From: Luidia sarsii
Taxonomy: Eukaryota > Echinodermata > Asteroidea > Paxillosida > Luidiidae
Length of the DNA stretch: 64,000 nucleotides
Assembly (NCBI GenBank): GCA_949987565.1
Contig: OX465101.1
Coordinates: 21,813,367-21,877,366 of the forward strand
Direction of reading: 5' to 3'
Part shown: in pieces, positions 33,520 to 46,353 of the stretch
Layout of the letters: each line of letters starts with the position of its first letter
Numbering within the stretch: the stretch's first letter is position 1
The notes under the pieces: generated by a model
Seen by the model: only the letters and a program-made list of their open reading frames with translations
What the model was told of the DNA's origin: nothing
The model's database searches: none
Translations under genes and position numbers: made by a program

Positions 33520-34395
33520 CAAGAGAAGGAGAGAGAGGGGGGAGGGGGATAGAGAGAGAAGGGGGAGAGAGAGTGTGGGAGGGGGAGAGATAGGGGCAAG
33601 AGAGAGAGGGGAGAGAGACAGGGGAGAGAGAGAGTGGGGAAGAGAGAAAGAGAGAGTGGGGAACAGAGAGAGGGAGAGAGGGGGAAGGGGATAAAGAGAG
33701 AGAAGGTGGGAGAGAGAGAGTGCGGGAGGGGGAGAGATAGGGGCAAGAGAGAGAGAGAGAGAGGGAGAGACAGTGGGGAAGAGAGAAAGAGAGAGAGAGG
33801 GAGAGAGAGGGGTAAAGAGAGAGGGAGAGAGGGGGAAGGGGATAAAGAGAGAGAAAGAGAGAGAGTGGGGAAGGGAGAGAGGGAGAGAGGGGAAGGGGAT
33901 AAAGAGAGAGAAAGAGAGAGGGGGAGAAAGGGGCAGGAGGGGGAGAGATAGGTGCAAGAGAGGGAGAGGGGGAGAGAGTGGGGAAGAGAGAAAGAGAGAG
34001 AGAGGGGGGAAGAGAGAGAGGGAGAGAGGGGGAAGGGGATAAAGAGAGAGAAAGAAAGAGAGTGGGGAAGAGAGAGGGAGAGAGGGGGAGGGGGATAAAG
34101 AGAGATAAAGAGAAAGAGAGGGGAGAGAGGGGGCGGGAGGGGAGAGGGTGATAGAGGGGGAGGGGGTAGATTGATAGAGGGGGAGAGAGATAGGGGAAGA
34201 GAGAGAGGGGGGAGACAGAGGGAGAAAGAGAGAGGGGAGAGAGAGGGGGAGAAGAGAGAGCTACAGGGGAAGAGAGACAGGGAGGGAAGAGAGAGAGCGA
34301 GAGGGAGAAAGGGAGAGGGGAGAGAGGGGGATGGAGAGACAGATAGGGAGGGAGAGAGGGAGAGAGAGAGGGGCGGTAAAGAGAGAAAGAGAAAA
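33520..34395. repeat. Long (GA)n purine tract
   Basis: About 875 bases of nearly pure purine on the plus strand. A word containing GGGGAAGGGGATAAAGAGAG recurs at about 33685, 33833, 33890 and 34031, each time beside GTGGGGAAGAGAG-like words. This gives a loose higher-order unit of about 60-150 bases. The 389- and 390-codon minus-strand frames are Ser/Leu/Pro repeats. Confidence 0.96.
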
Positions 34396-34629
34396 CAACC
34401 GACCGCCAAAAGCGGCCCTCCGATCGCCACGGGGAGACGGGAAGATATTGCCGTCGAGCACGGTCTCGGGGACGTGCATGGGTCTCCGCACTCCGGAGTA
34501 ACGGCTCTGGACCCGTGCTGACCCGAAAACGGGCGCAATAAAGGACTGCTTGTTTCCGAGCCTTGATTAGCTTTGCATTGGCGGCTAATATTGATCTCAG
34601 CGGGGCAAGTTGACCTCTATCTTCTTTGT

Positions 34630-34665
34630 GCTGTCGTTGCTGTTGTTGTTGTTGTTGCTGCTGCA
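34630..34665. repeat. (GTT)n/(GCT)n microsatellite
   Basis: GTTGCTGTTGTTGTTG followed by TTGCTGCTGC. A Gln run appears on the minus strand as a by-product. Confidence 0.9.
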
Positions 34666-35168
34666 TGCTGTTGATGTGGTAATCAGCGAGGTAATTAACT
34701 GACGCTCATTCTGACCTTACGGGAGGGAAACACCGGGGAAATATCAGCCTACATGTAATAAATGGTGAATTATTTACCGAGACCTCCTTCCTGTGTGTGT
34801 GGAAAGGCAGGGTTTCGGGGTCGTTAATAAGGAGTGGGTGTTACATAGAATTGTGCCACTGGGCTGCTCGGCATTGGTATCAAGCGGTTCATGCATGGCC
34901 AGTGCTCGGCTTTCGGTCGGTGCGGTGAGGTGTACGAGCCCTGTGCATGGCGTTCCATTGACACAGAAGAGTCACTGAAACAGTTAGCGCAGCATTCTGC
35001 AAGCGGTCCCATCGATGGTTTGTATCGTGGTAACAACCCACAAAAATGTTGCAAACATGCTTCTTGTCTGCATGAAATGACTAATATCATCCAACACTCA
35101 CAAAATGGAGATGCCCTGACGTCTGGATCCTAACACGGACCTTTCGCAGCGGTGACGGTAGAGCCGTA

Positions 35169-35204
35169 GAGAAAGATCCTGCTATAGGATCGAACCGTCG
35201 GGGC
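35169..35204 (+). other. Relative of the hammerhead-like hairpin
   Basis: GAGAAA, hairpin GATCCT-GCTAT-AGGATC, then GAACCGTCGGGGC. It is the same order as 6491-6533 with GAAACGTC changed to GAACCGTC, so the GAAA core is broken. Confidence 0.4.
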
Positions 35205-36248
35205 TTTTAGTTCATTTTGGAAAGACCGTGCATTATGCTGGGCCTATAGTTTAAACGTCGCTGGCATTGACGTCCATCTGCAATGTCCGCATACGCTGGC
35301 CCACGTGATCACAGTGGGACTTCACAGCAAAGAGCTCTGAGCTCATTGATCAACTTTTGGCTGGCTGTGAAGGGCGATTTTCACCGGGCCGCATGAAGGC
35401 GAGTATGTCTGGAGGGCAGTGCGGGCTAATAATACTCGCCCTATCTACACTTTAGAACAAGAAAGTTGTCTCGGGTAATCTCAGGGCAACTGACCACGAG
35501 GGAGGCCGCAGCCATCTAAACGCGCGCACCAATGCAAGCGCCTCCGTCGGCGAAGGACGCCACGCTATAGGAGGCTCGGGTCATTTTGAAAGGCATGTCA
35601 GGGAGGTCGACGCGCACGACGGTACGCCTAAGTAAAAGGAACAAGAAAAACTCGTCTTTCTCGCTTCGAAGACCGCGTCAAGGCAAGCTGCAAATCAAAT
35701 CAATGCGCCCCAGGTTAATCTATAAAGGGGGAAAACAGAACGTCAAAGGGAGCGGGGGAGGGGGTTGAGCACACAGCTAGACAGTCAATGTCTTTTTCAT
35801 GTATAAGCTATGCCTCTTTCTTTTTTTAAAACAGACCGTAGCGAGAAGAATTGGACGAGTATGGTCACGGTTTGTGGGGGGGGGGGGTGACCGTACACAG
35901 CTGAGGGCCACAGCGGGTGAAATGGATGACTGTGGGGGGCTTCGCACTGTGGCTAAAATGACCTCCCCCCTCCCCCCCCCCCCCCACCAGTACCACCTCC
36001 CCAACTCTCTGGGGTATGTTCAGACGAGGGACTGGCTTCGGTGTCAGTTTGTGGTTACTAGTCTTTCTCAGCAGGGGATCGAGTAGCTGACTGCAAATTC
36101 CAAAATCACCCTTACGTCCATACGATACCACTGACACCGATGATTACGCAACCCACTAGGGGCCACCCACACCAGATGTGTGTGATGGGGACTGGGTAAG
36201 CCTTGTCGTAAAGCAACACCCGCATGGCATGGGAGCCGGACTGGACCC

Positions 36249-36297
36249 ACTTATTTTGAAGGCTAAACACAATTGGGTTAGCCTCGAAATAAGTCCC
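36249..36297 (+). other. Stem-loop with 18-base arms
   Basis: ACTTATTTTGAAGGCTAA pairs with the complement of TTAGCCTCGAAATAAGT across a loop of about ten bases, with two or three mismatches. It could be a small MITE remnant. A structured RNA is possible but unsupported. Confidence 0.4.
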
Positions 36298-38021
36298 ACG
36301 GTGAAAAAACTAAAAATTGTATCCAAATGACAACTGTTGTCAGTCGGGCTAACCCTTTCGAGTTTAGTGTCGAAGTTAGTCCCTCGTACGGACTTGCCTA
36401 TCAGAGAGATGTCTTCGCAGCAGAGCCACCGACTGACCTCCGCCCCCCCCCCCTCCACCCCTTCAACGTGACTGGTGTCTCGGATGTGGCTAGTAGCGTT
36501 ATCAGGCATCGGTTTGTCCTATTGTTTTTATAGATCTATGTTTGTTTCCCTCACACCTTTTCTCGGAGTCACAATCGACGGGCAATGTGACTCAAACACC
36601 AAACCATGATGAACATCGATCGGAAAAAAATGTTGACATAGGAAATAAAAGAACCCCCCCCCCCTCCTCCATGAAAAAAACAACCATCGACGGCAGAGCA
36701 TGAACCAAAACACTTGAATCCGTCAGGGAAGAAATCCATACACCCTCGCTTTAAAAGGGGATGTAGACGAGGCATTTTAACCGATACAGCACGGGGTGAC
36801 GGATTCAGAGAGCGAGGCCCGCCATTTTCATGATTCGGGTATTTTTAATAAATTGATATAAATATTGTTCATAAATAAAAAAATGTGCAGTTTTACAGCT
36901 TGGCAACAATCATATTCGGTATCAGCACCCTTGAAACCCCATACTTGTGAAATTTTATGTGGTCCGGTGAGGGGAACTACGGATTTTACACAAAAAAAAT
37001 AGGCCTCTTTTCCTTGGTCATCCTACTGTCTATATGCGTGAGCTCAAATCTTCGGTCATTTTTTCTTCTTCTCTTTTTTTTCTAGACGGTGCCATGGACG
37101 CAGGGTTGATGTCCACTCGCTAGAATCAGGTCAAGTATTCACATGAGTCGCACGATTGGCCCTGCGAGCTGCATGCAGAATCAGATTACCATAATAAGAA
37201 CATTAATTTCGGTGATGGATCCGGTCGGGTTTTTTGTTTGTTTCCCCTTTCTACTTTATGATTCTAAATAGGACTATATCATCCGGCGGTGCGTGGTTTG
37301 GAAGTCAGGCTATTCGCCCGTGCTCTCGCATCAGTGGCCGCATTAGTATTACAGCGCACAATCTGTGGAACTGACTTTTGGCCTGTAAGCTATAGAGGGT
37401 AATAATGTTTATCTAAATGGAATCGGACGACCCCCCTCAAAAAAAAATCATACCAAGTCAAACTAATAGGAGAGGAAAACAGGTCACATGTAAGGGGCCT
37501 CACGTTTCAAATCTAATTCCGTTTGTTCGATCTAGAGTTTTTAATTTCGAGTGTATGTATTCGACACTGAGTTCGGGGATGTTACCAGAAAACGACGTTA
37601 ATTTTTTGATACAGATTTCGACCTCCGCATCACTGTATTTTATAGTTTCACTTGCACGTGACCGTGGGTCTGCTGCACGGGATGGGTGCTCGCGCATGGC
37701 CGGGGCCTCTTTGAGCCTGGGACCAACCCGCCCGCGGGGCTGGGGGTATACGGGGCGCGGGACAGGGGGGCGACGACCATCGCCGACTCGCGAAAGGAGA
37801 GGATCAAGGCGGTCAGATCTTTAATAATTGCGAGTTCAAAGAGGACGGCTCGCCGTCTGTTGTTTGCACAGACGCGCGGGGCTGAAGGGGGGGGGGACTC
37901 TTGTGGACAACCGACAGCGCCGGCACGGGGACACGGCAATAAACAGCCACACTAATTGGACACACACCGGAGGAATTGGACAGGTTGGGCTCCCCCTTTT
38001 TTATGTTCCCCACTTCGTCTG

Positions 38022-38335
<314 letters not shown>

Positions 38336-38394
38336 AGACCAGACGAAGCAACGAGGTGGAGGCTATACCGATAGAAACAGACAAACAAGAAGAT

Positions 38395-38720
38395 GGATGA
38401 AGAGAGATAGACAGAGGGAGATGGGGAGAGAGAATAGAATGCGAGCGAGGGCAAACAGAGAGAGAGAGAGAGGAAGGAGAGAGGGGGGGCCTGACAGAGA
38501 GTGAAATTGAGAGAAGGGGTTAGAGAAAGTGGGGAATGAAAGAGTGAGCGAGAGAGGTGGAGATAGGAAGAGAGAAGGAAGAGAGAGAAAGGTAGAGAGG
38601 GAAAGAGAGGGGGAATAGAGAGAGGGGAGAGAGAGATAGAGGAGAGAGAGAGGAAGGGAGAGAGGAGAGAGAGAGGGAGGGAGATAGGAGAGAGAAGAGA
38701 GAGCAAAGATACAAAGAGAG
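38395..38720. repeat. (GA)n purine tract facing the CT tract
   Basis: GAGAGAGG and GGAGAGAG words. With 38022-38335 it makes a head-to-head CT/GA arrangement that could pair intrastrand. Confidence 0.95.
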
Positions 38721-40336
38721 AGACGAGATTGAGGTTATTATGGGACGGAAATGGAGCACGTAACATAAAGTCATCATAATGGACTTTAGCAAATGTCTGG
38801 CGGTGCCTTCAAGAAAGAAATCCAACATATGTATCCCCTCGTAAGCCTAAACGCCGCGGTGTAACTGATATCACACCATCCGACTTGCAACTAAATTGTA
38901 ATACTAGTCATAAGCCACGTGTACGTATATATGTCTATACACGGCGAACAATATTTAACAATTATAACGGCAACATAAATTACCTATGCTATATAAAGGC
39001 CGGGTGTGATCGAAGAACCATGCATTTTTCACTAAGGTCAAAGAAATATTTCATTACGGTAGCGAAGAGCGCCTGACTGAAGCGGTAATAATTACCATTG
39101 AACTGGACTGCACGATAATTATGCAGTCATGAGTATTGTTCTCTCGATCTTTTGAACGAATAAACAGTGCTTCTTATTTTTTGTTTTTTTTAAGATCAAT
39201 CATTGCACCTTCCACTCCTTCGTGACATAGATTTTTTTGTAATTAGAATTTTCTCGGCAGGATTCACGCGTGGATTGGCAGATGTGGCGGTCAAGATGAA
39301 AAGCACTCCTCGAGTCTCTCTCTCCCTCTCCTGGGGGCCGTGGTCTGGCCACCAGAGGGCGCTGTGGGGCAAGCATTCGGGCAGACGGGAAATGGCCCGA
39401 TGACGCACGTGTCTTTGGTTGACGATTGTCGCACGACACAACGCACATAGGCTGTGTGCGCACCATGGATAAAGATGTTTGTATACAGCGCCAGATGTAA
39501 ACGTATTTGCTTTCATTGAACAACCTCTTTCACATTAACTTTTGAGGCGAACGATGCAACTGCGCCAGTAATTGACTGTGATACAGCCTAGCTCAACGGT
39601 GCTATTCAGACGCTTCCATAGACTACCTATGCAGGGAAGCGTGTCCAAGGCTTAAACCAATTGCTGCTATCATTAAATGCCATATAGGCAAGCAACATTG
39701 GTAAAGGTCAAAAGGTCAAAAGTTTGAGTGGTAAACCATTAAACATTCCAAAAAGAGAAACCCTGCGAAGGGTTTAGTTCAAATGATAATCTGAGAAAGT
39801 AGAAAAAGGCAAAAAAAAAAATAACAGTGACGGTTTTCGCACCGTTCTTTACCGGTAGTGTAAGAAATAGTTTATAACTCGCGAGTAATAAATTATTTGT
39901 CGATGTTTGAGCGAAGAATTCTCAAGACGTACAGCATCCCATCTTTCAACATGAAGATTCTATCATAACCATATACAAACTGATTAGAAGGAAATATGTG
40001 GACATCGATGTTTTCCGATCTTCCTAATGTTGAATTGGGCCTTAAAATAGTCAACATTTGACTTCCAGCGACCGAGTGTACAACTGCTGTATCACGTTAT
40101 CGCGTACCTGTGCGATCGAGCAATTACAGCGCCTCCCTCTGTGCCGCTGCGAAATCAGACGGATCCTTGGGTGCCGCCCAACCCATTATGAACGCAGCGC
40201 GCGTCTCACTCTGGACGTCTCCCGATCCAACTGGTGCGGCTTTACGACGCCATTCAATGGGAACCCGACCAACGTACCCTTACCTGAATCTAACGGGCTA
40301 ACAAAAACATAAGGGCTACAGTACATGTATATCCCG
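38721..40336. other. Unassigned DNA
   Basis: Mostly AT-rich mixed sequence. AAAGGTCAAAAGGTCAAAAG at 39703 is a small direct repeat. No gene is supported. Confidence 0.4.
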
Positions 40337-40472
40337 GCACGATTTGAGGCAGTTCTTTGGTATAACGAAAATACACTGCACTATACACGCTCAAGCAGGA
40401 TACCAGTTGTGTAGGGTTTGTGTGTAGTGCTATACGCAATGAGTGTCCAGGGTTCTCTGCCTCAAATCGTGC
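40337..40472. mobile_element. Small inverted-repeat element (GCACGATTTGAGGCAG arms)
   Basis: GCACGATTTGAGGCAG at 40337-40352 is perfectly inverted at 40457-40472. Weaker pairing continues inward (TTCTTTGG / AGGGTTCT and CACTGCACTATA / TAGTGCTATACG). It is about 136 bases long, without coding capacity. No other copy was seen in the window. Confidence 0.65.
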
Positions 40473-41156
40473 TGCATATGGAAAAAAAGGGGGTCCTTCT
40501 TCTATATAATGCTTGCGTATCTCAACCGCCCGCCAGTAATTCCTCTGATCGCGGTCACATCGGGGACTTCGGAAATGTCAGAAACTCTTCTCTTCCCCCA
40601 CTCACACACGCAGAAGTGCTCGGACTGACGTTATTGCGTCCTCTCGTCGGCCGAGGATAATGGAGTCAAGATGGACGCAGTTCCCTCAAAGGCAACCGCG
40701 CCAATGCCCCCCGCCCGCTCCTTAAGACATCACACGTGTCTCCCCAATCTGTTAGCGATGCGTGTCTCCCCCAAGTGTACGCTTGTCCATAAGTAAAGTG
40801 CAGTGAAGTAGTGGCACAAAGTGCAGGTATAATTCTCATCTTATTCCGTCCACCGACGCACAATGTAGGTCGCGCACTGGCAGATGATACACTGATAAGA
40901 GTTAGTCAAACATAAACGAATGTCCAGATATCTAATATGGGGGAGGGGGACTCTGACTGACATTAAGAAACAACGTGAGACAAATCCGACCCTTGAACCG
41001 ACAAGCCGATTTTCAGGCAAGCTTCCTAGCAACCATACCTCTAACGCAATTCGAATTCACGAACACAGTGGACACTCTAGTTTATAATGCACCAGTGGGA
41101 TTTGTTTTTTTTCCAACGCTTTACAAAGTTCACATCTTTTTTATTCAACATGAATC
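40473..41156. other. Unassigned DNA before the assembly gap
   Basis: No gene or repeat is recognised. Confidence 0.4.
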
Positions 41157-41356
41157 NNNNNNNNNNNNNNNNNNNNNNNNNNNNNNNNNNNNNNNNNNNN
41201 NNNNNNNNNNNNNNNNNNNNNNNNNNNNNNNNNNNNNNNNNNNNNNNNNNNNNNNNNNNNNNNNNNNNNNNNNNNNNNNNNNNNNNNNNNNNNNNNNNNN
41301 NNNNNNNNNNNNNNNNNNNNNNNNNNNNNNNNNNNNNNNNNNNNNNNNNNNNNNNN
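41157..41356. other. Assembly gap, 200 N
   Basis: Exactly 200 unknown bases. A round number like this may be a placeholder rather than a measured size. Frames that cross it are meaningless. Confidence 0.99.
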
Positions 41357-41421
41357 GGCCGGCGCTTTGTAGGCGCCCATTGTGCGATGCATGCTGTAAC
41401 GTAAAATGTAAACGTTGTTAA

Positions 41422-42374
41422 AGGTCAACTGCAATGCATTTTGGAATTCGTTTTTATTATTTCAAATAATACTATGGTGTCAGTAAAATACATCCATGTA
41501 TTTTTTCCGAATTTTAAACTATGGGAAAGAGTGTAAAAAAATAATTTAAGTTTAGAAGAGGGAGCAGCCACGCCCCTGTGGAGGCCGTCCTTGGTGACGT
41601 CAGGGGATGAAGACTCGGTTCATACTCTTGTCGGGGAATTATTGTATTGTACGTTCATATAATTATACCAACAGTCGGTGCACGTTTTTCAAGAGAACCG
41701 ATTTCGGGAGTATATATCGACAAACCTGTTGACACGCCAGCCAGATTCGTTTTCGAAGATTGCAGCAGTGGAATATACATGTATTTATTCCCTGACGATT
41801 CTAGAATAAGCCGCATTTGCACGTCAAAAATCACGCTGACACGACCGAAATAATCCAACCCGTCAAATCGTGCAGTGCAGTGTCCATTTCGAAGCTTGTT
41901 TTCACGGAGACCATCCGGGCTCATACGTGAATGGTTTGGCAATGCGTTCCCGTCTGTGGCCATAGGAAAACGATTTTCAGAATCTTTATTCTCTTGACTG
42001 ATAATTCATCTGATTCCGAAGAAAAGGCTTGTCGAAAGACGTTTCGGCCAACAAATTTGTCAGGGGTTTTTTTCGCCGAGAAAAAAACTGGTGTCGCGCT
42101 CAAAAAACGTGCGTTACCTACTGAACACGTCAGGCAACCTCTCCGACTATGTAAGTGCATACGGTCTTGTGGAGAGAGGAAAAAAATATCTGCGTTCCTC
42201 CGGTGACGTAAAGAACAGCGCCCTCAATAACCACAAGCACAATTTTAATTAATATAAAAAGGCTTTTAATGAGCCTGAAACACAAAAGTTATGTTTGATC
42301 TGGGATTGTAATGTACCAATGAACATTTTTAATGCCAAATCAGGATTTTCAAATGTTTGTACTTTAGTTGACCT
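41422..42374 (-). mobile_element. 0.95-kb inverted-repeat element with TTAA flanks, copy 2
   Basis: TTAA stands at 41418-41421 and 42375-42378. The ends are AGGTCAACT and AGTTGACCT. The interior matches 24984-25898 in reverse orientation over most of its length, with indels. The frame corresponding to the 141-codon frame of copy 1 is broken by a one-base shift and a stop, and the substitutions I compared do not favour third codon positions, so there is no sign of protein-level selection. GGCCGAAACGTC-like sequence near 42045 (minus strand) is specific to this copy. Confidence 0.82.
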
Positions 42375-42378
42375 TTAA

Positions 42379-42779
42379 CTGTACCAATGCGGACCTTGTA
42401 TATCTACGTTGCTGGCTATAAATGCGCGCATAGAACCGGTAGTGCCTTTAACTTCTCAATAATGTAACGTGCTGGGATCTCGGTTCGGCGTGGACATCGG
42501 CTGTTTTTTAAGACCTTTTCATCGCAGCATCCCCACCCCCCCCCACCCCCACCCCCCTGCCCCGGGAATCATCGATACCTTGGGGTGAATCACATCGGAC
42601 CATCGACACGGTGCACCCGCAACTTGGTCTTTGGATCGACGTTAAGGACAGCGTCCGAGAAATCGGACGAGGAGGAAGAGGAAGAGAGGGGGAGGGGAGG
42701 GGGATTGGTATTGCCTAGTGACGCAATATCCCTCGGTAGCTCTTAAAAGACCCAATACAACATTCGGAAGATCGTAAAA
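42379..42779. other. Unassigned DNA with C-rich and G-rich runs
   Basis: CCACCCCC runs lie at 42530-42560 and a GGGGGAGGGGAGGGGG run near 42688. No gene. Confidence 0.4.
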
Positions 42780-42925
42780 AAAATCAATGTCCACAGATTT
42801 CAATCTATTTTACAGTTAGTAGATCGTCATGATAGAAACCTCATGTTGAAATCTTACAGTCTGGGATGCTGTACTTTTCGAGAAATCTTCACTCAAACAC
42901 GGACATATTTTTTGGCAATCTCGCG
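42780..42925 (+). repeat. Dispersed repeat, copy 1 (pair with 63862-64000)
   Basis: Shared ordered words with 63862-64000 are TCCACAGATTTC, GTAGAT followed by GTCATGATAGAA, TGAAATCTTAC, GGAATGCTGTACTT or its near match, GAGAAATCTT and ACTC(A/G)AACA. Both copies are on the plus strand. The nature of the family is unknown to me. Confidence 0.65.
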
Positions 42926-44193
42926 AGATTAAAAAAACACTGTAACTGGTGTGATTCGTGGAATTCTGCCCCAACAAACAAGCCAACGACTGTTTCGAAT
43001 TACATTGAAAAACCCACGGACGTACATGTGCTCACGCACACGAGTACATTATATACCCAGGTATGTGGTGGTTGCGACACAAATCAGTCGTCCACAGTCG
43101 GACGCACGAGGGCGCTATTTAAATTGCCAACAGAATCCATTCATCTCCATCAGGTTGGTGCACAAAACGTGGCGGTTTTCTCCATTCTCTCCTTTCTCGG
43201 ATTATCCTTTTGAAATTGGGCCTAGTCCTTCTCCTGCTTTCCATTCGGTCAGCTCGCTTTCCGTCCGCCCTCTGGTGCCCATGGGGACGCGACTGCACTC
43301 AGCAGTGTTCAAACGGCGGGCCCCGAACCACGGGAAAATGCCTCTAGGTGTGACTCCGGAAGATGAAGTGATTGAGCGCTGAAAACAATTCTCCAGGACC
43401 CCCCCCCCCCACACACACACACACATGAAAAACCATGTGAAGACGCCCTCTCCAAACGAAATAGGAAACCGGCAAGGAAGTGGCACAAAACTAAAACATA
43501 GATGAAGACCACGAAAACGAAGATCAACCCGACCGAGAAACAAAAAACAGCTCCCGAGAATTCCCGAAATCGAAAAATCGAAAACCGCTTAAAAATTTTG
43601 CTCCGGGCTTTTTGTTTTTGAAATTGACAATTACAAACCACATAGAGGTACAAAATGAGTTTTTTTGATCGGCGGATTGACGGGTTGGCTACGTCATCCA
43701 AAGGTACTTCAAGGTGTGGGCCTATGACGAAGGTTTTTATTATTATTATTATTTGGAAGGGGGTATGGGGGGTTGTGAACGAACTCCCTCCTTAGCATCT
43801 CAATAATGGTCAATACGGGCCGGGATTGTTTTGATTATGAAGTGTTCCCGGCCACCGTCAAGTGGCCTCCCTCGACCCTCTAAGCGAACCCAACCTTCCC
43901 TCCCCCCTCCCTCCCCCTCCAGCGATCAATGGAACGCATCGAGATCGATATCCGCGGGACGGACGGTCTGCCCGGGGTGTAAGACAAGCCAGGCCACCCC
44001 CGCCCGCCGGCCAGCACACCCCCCCCCTCCCCCCCACCTCGAACAAGATTCCCCGAGCCTCGGCTGATTCTTGGGACGAGCTCGCCATGTCATTATTTTC
44101 TGTGTAATTCCAAGTACGTCGAGGACGTCGGTCTCGTCTTCAAACTGTGGATTATTTGATCGGATTTAAAGGTTTGCATGGATTGCAAGTATA
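42926..44193. other. Unassigned DNA
   Basis: It includes a C/CA run at 43400-43426, an (ATT)n patch at 43737-43755 and C-rich runs at 43900-44040. Frames up to 143 codons without domains. No gene is supported. Confidence 0.4.
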
Positions 44194-44390
44194 CCGAGTG
44201 GAAAGTTTGAGGTGACACCCATGATGTGTAAAACATTTTTTTTTTGAGACGGAGTGTGGCTCTGAAAACGTTTTTTCTCTGCCCGTGGTCGGGACACGCT
44301 GCCCCAAACGCTGAGTTATCGGCTCTTTTAAGAGCCACACTCCGTCTCAAAAGACTTTAAAAATGGTGTCAACCTTTCACTCGTGGGTTA
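44194..44390. mobile_element. Palindromic element with perfect 22-base inner arms
   Basis: TTTTGAGACGGAGTGTGGCTCT at 44242-44263 is inverted without mismatch at 44331-44352. Outside these, GAGTGGAAAGTTTGAGGTGACACC on the left and the complement of GGTGTCAACCTTTCACTC on the right also pair with small indels, so the real ends are near 44194 and 44390. No coding capacity. Confidence 0.75.
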
Positions 44391-45061
44391 TCTATCAAGA
44401 GCGTGCAGTTCTCGTGTGGGCTATTTGTCGTAATAATGTGCAGATTAGTGTAGATTGGTATCATTATAAGCACAACGATTGGGTCTAAGCACTGGGTTGA
44501 TTTGAGAGCCATTGTAAAAACTTGCTGCGGATGCTGCATTATCGGGGTCCCTGGATGAAGTAACGTGTCTATAAGACTGCTCTGTGTTAAAGAGGTATAT
44601 CACTTCATCTATCACTGGTAGACATGGCGAATGTATAGTCTCGCTTGTACATTGTGGTGTAGCACCATGCACTCATGCGTTGCATGTGCGTCCAATCATG
44701 GATATGACGTTTTTCTTCAAGACAAGACGTTTGTACAAAGGTCCATATGGCCGATTATAACAACGACCCATGTCATTTGGGAAATCGCAACTTTTCGAAT
44801 GCCCAAAACTTAGTATAGTGACAAAACAAATGTTATGTCAAAAAAAAGTTCGGATGCAGGATGCGAAGAGACTTTGAAACCTCCCCCCTTCCCGAGCTTG
44901 GCCCATTTGAATCTATTAGCCTTTACTGCATCTAAACATACATTTTCAGTCAGAAAATAGGCCAAGAGAGGTATAGATTATCGCATGAATCTACCAGTCA
45001 CTGTGCCAGGATTCGCCTACGACGAACACTACAATTATCCATGAGCAAGACTGCACGTCTT
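44391..45061. other. Unassigned DNA
   Basis: No gene or repeat is recognised. Confidence 0.4.
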
Positions 45062-45503
45062 GGGCCATTTTCCAAAACCCGGCTTAGGCTCAGGCTCTGG
45101 CTTTGTCACCATTTCTGTCATACATTGTAAAGTACAAGACATGAAAATGGGAGGCCTTTGGCTTCGGTTCTTTTACGCAGTGGCTATTGTTACGGCAGTC
45201 GTCCGTGTGGTTCCCTGACTTGATTGTATTTCGTCAGCATTGCATGCCGGTTGAACCAGTCTATTAGCTGATAGTCTGGTTCCAAGAGCTAAACATCCTG
45301 ACAAATACTGTGAAGTCAGGGAACCACACGGACGACTGCCGTAACAACAGCCACTGCGTTTTTGTTTAATGTTGCACAGCGTTTTGAAAAAGACCCCACA
45401 GCTTCAACTTCAACAAAGATCGAACTCCAAACTGGGTTTTCAGCTTTGGGATAGCAGAGACGAAGCCAAAGCCGAAGCCGAAGCCGGGTTTTGGAAGAGG
45501 CCC
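45062..45503. mobile_element. Outer MITE with GGGCC-TTTTCCAAAACCCGGCTT ends
   Basis: The left end (45062-45107) begins GGGCCATTTTCCAAAACCCG and continues GGCTTAGGCTCAGGCTCTGG. The right end (about 45458-45503) is its inverted counterpart, with the GGCTTC word repeated three times in tandem. The element is interrupted by another inverted-repeat element at 45175-45359, so its own length is about 257 bases. Confidence 0.72.
45175..45359. mobile_element. Nested MITE with 47-base arms (one mismatch)
   Basis: ACGCAGTGGCTATTGTTACG at the left end is the start of a 47-base arm (45175-45221) inverted at 45313-45359 with a single A/G difference. The middle contains a smaller palindrome (AACCAGTCTA / TAGTCTGGTT), so the whole 185 bases can fold as a long hairpin. 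T-rich flanks on both sides hide any target duplication. Confidence 0.85.
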
Positions 45504-46353
45504 TTTATACGGACCAATGCGTGTGGCACAATGACGTGACGCCAATGGGGTGCCTGTTATCAACAAGAAGCCGTACACCCAGGGAACAAGGCATCGGGGC
45601 TGTCTGAGCCCTTTACAATGGTGTACACAGCCGTGTAGCCTACTGGAGCACTGAGTTTTACACTTGATCCCGCAACGGAGGATCAGATCCTGCGGTCGCG
45701 AATCAGCGAGCGGGATCAGATCCCTGCCGCGTTTTAATACACTTGATCCTCATCCCGCGTGGCATCGATGAAGCGCTGCAACCTCGGGGCAAAGGTTATG
45801 ACGTCCACTGATCATGCGCACTGGAGCACAACAGCAGCCATTACGCGCGAAACTCGACTACGCTTACTATAGAAATTTCTTTTGCCACGTCACAAGTCAC
45901 GTGACAAACACATCCGCCATGTTTGGTTGGCAGTGGCACGAACTTTGTATACATACTGGAACTTCCCCAAGCCTTGGCAGGCCGACAATAATTCAAGTTG
46001 ACTTTATATTGTCCTGAATGGTGTTCTGCAGTGATGGCAAGTGGTATTAAGTTGCTGTTGCTGTTGCTGCAGCAAACGATACAGAAGAGATTTGGAAAAA
46101 AAAATTTCCGTTTCCCTGAATCCGAGGCCCATAGGCCTACTGTACAAATCGGCGTCTTGTTCCGTTCTGAAATTTAACCGTCGGTTTGTCGTTATATCTT
46201 TCTCTTGACAATTTGTCCAGTTGGTTGGCAAAAGAGTATGTCAAATTTGTGCCCTGTCAAACTGGAACATAATTATAGGAAGGATCTTCGGTAATTTGGT
46301 CAATATCAGACAGAACCGGGTGTCTCCTACCGTATACGTAGTTATGATAATAC

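Larger units (their letters stand above)
34396..38021. other. Unassigned DNA
   Basis: It holds a (GTT)n patch, a GAAACGTC-type hairpin relative at 35169 and a stem-loop at 36249, annotated separately. Otherwise there are C/G runs (35875, 35972, 36443, 36653) and frames of up to 135 codons without domains. I see no gene. Confidence 0.4.

Noticed and set aside
33366..34666. Two frames of about 390 codons on the minus strand, Ser/Leu/Pro-rich
   Set aside because: They are translations of the GA/CT tract at 33520-34395. Equal openness in other frames and no domain show they are repeat artefacts.
40975..41434. Frames across the N run
   Set aside because: They exist only because unknown bases contain no stop codons.
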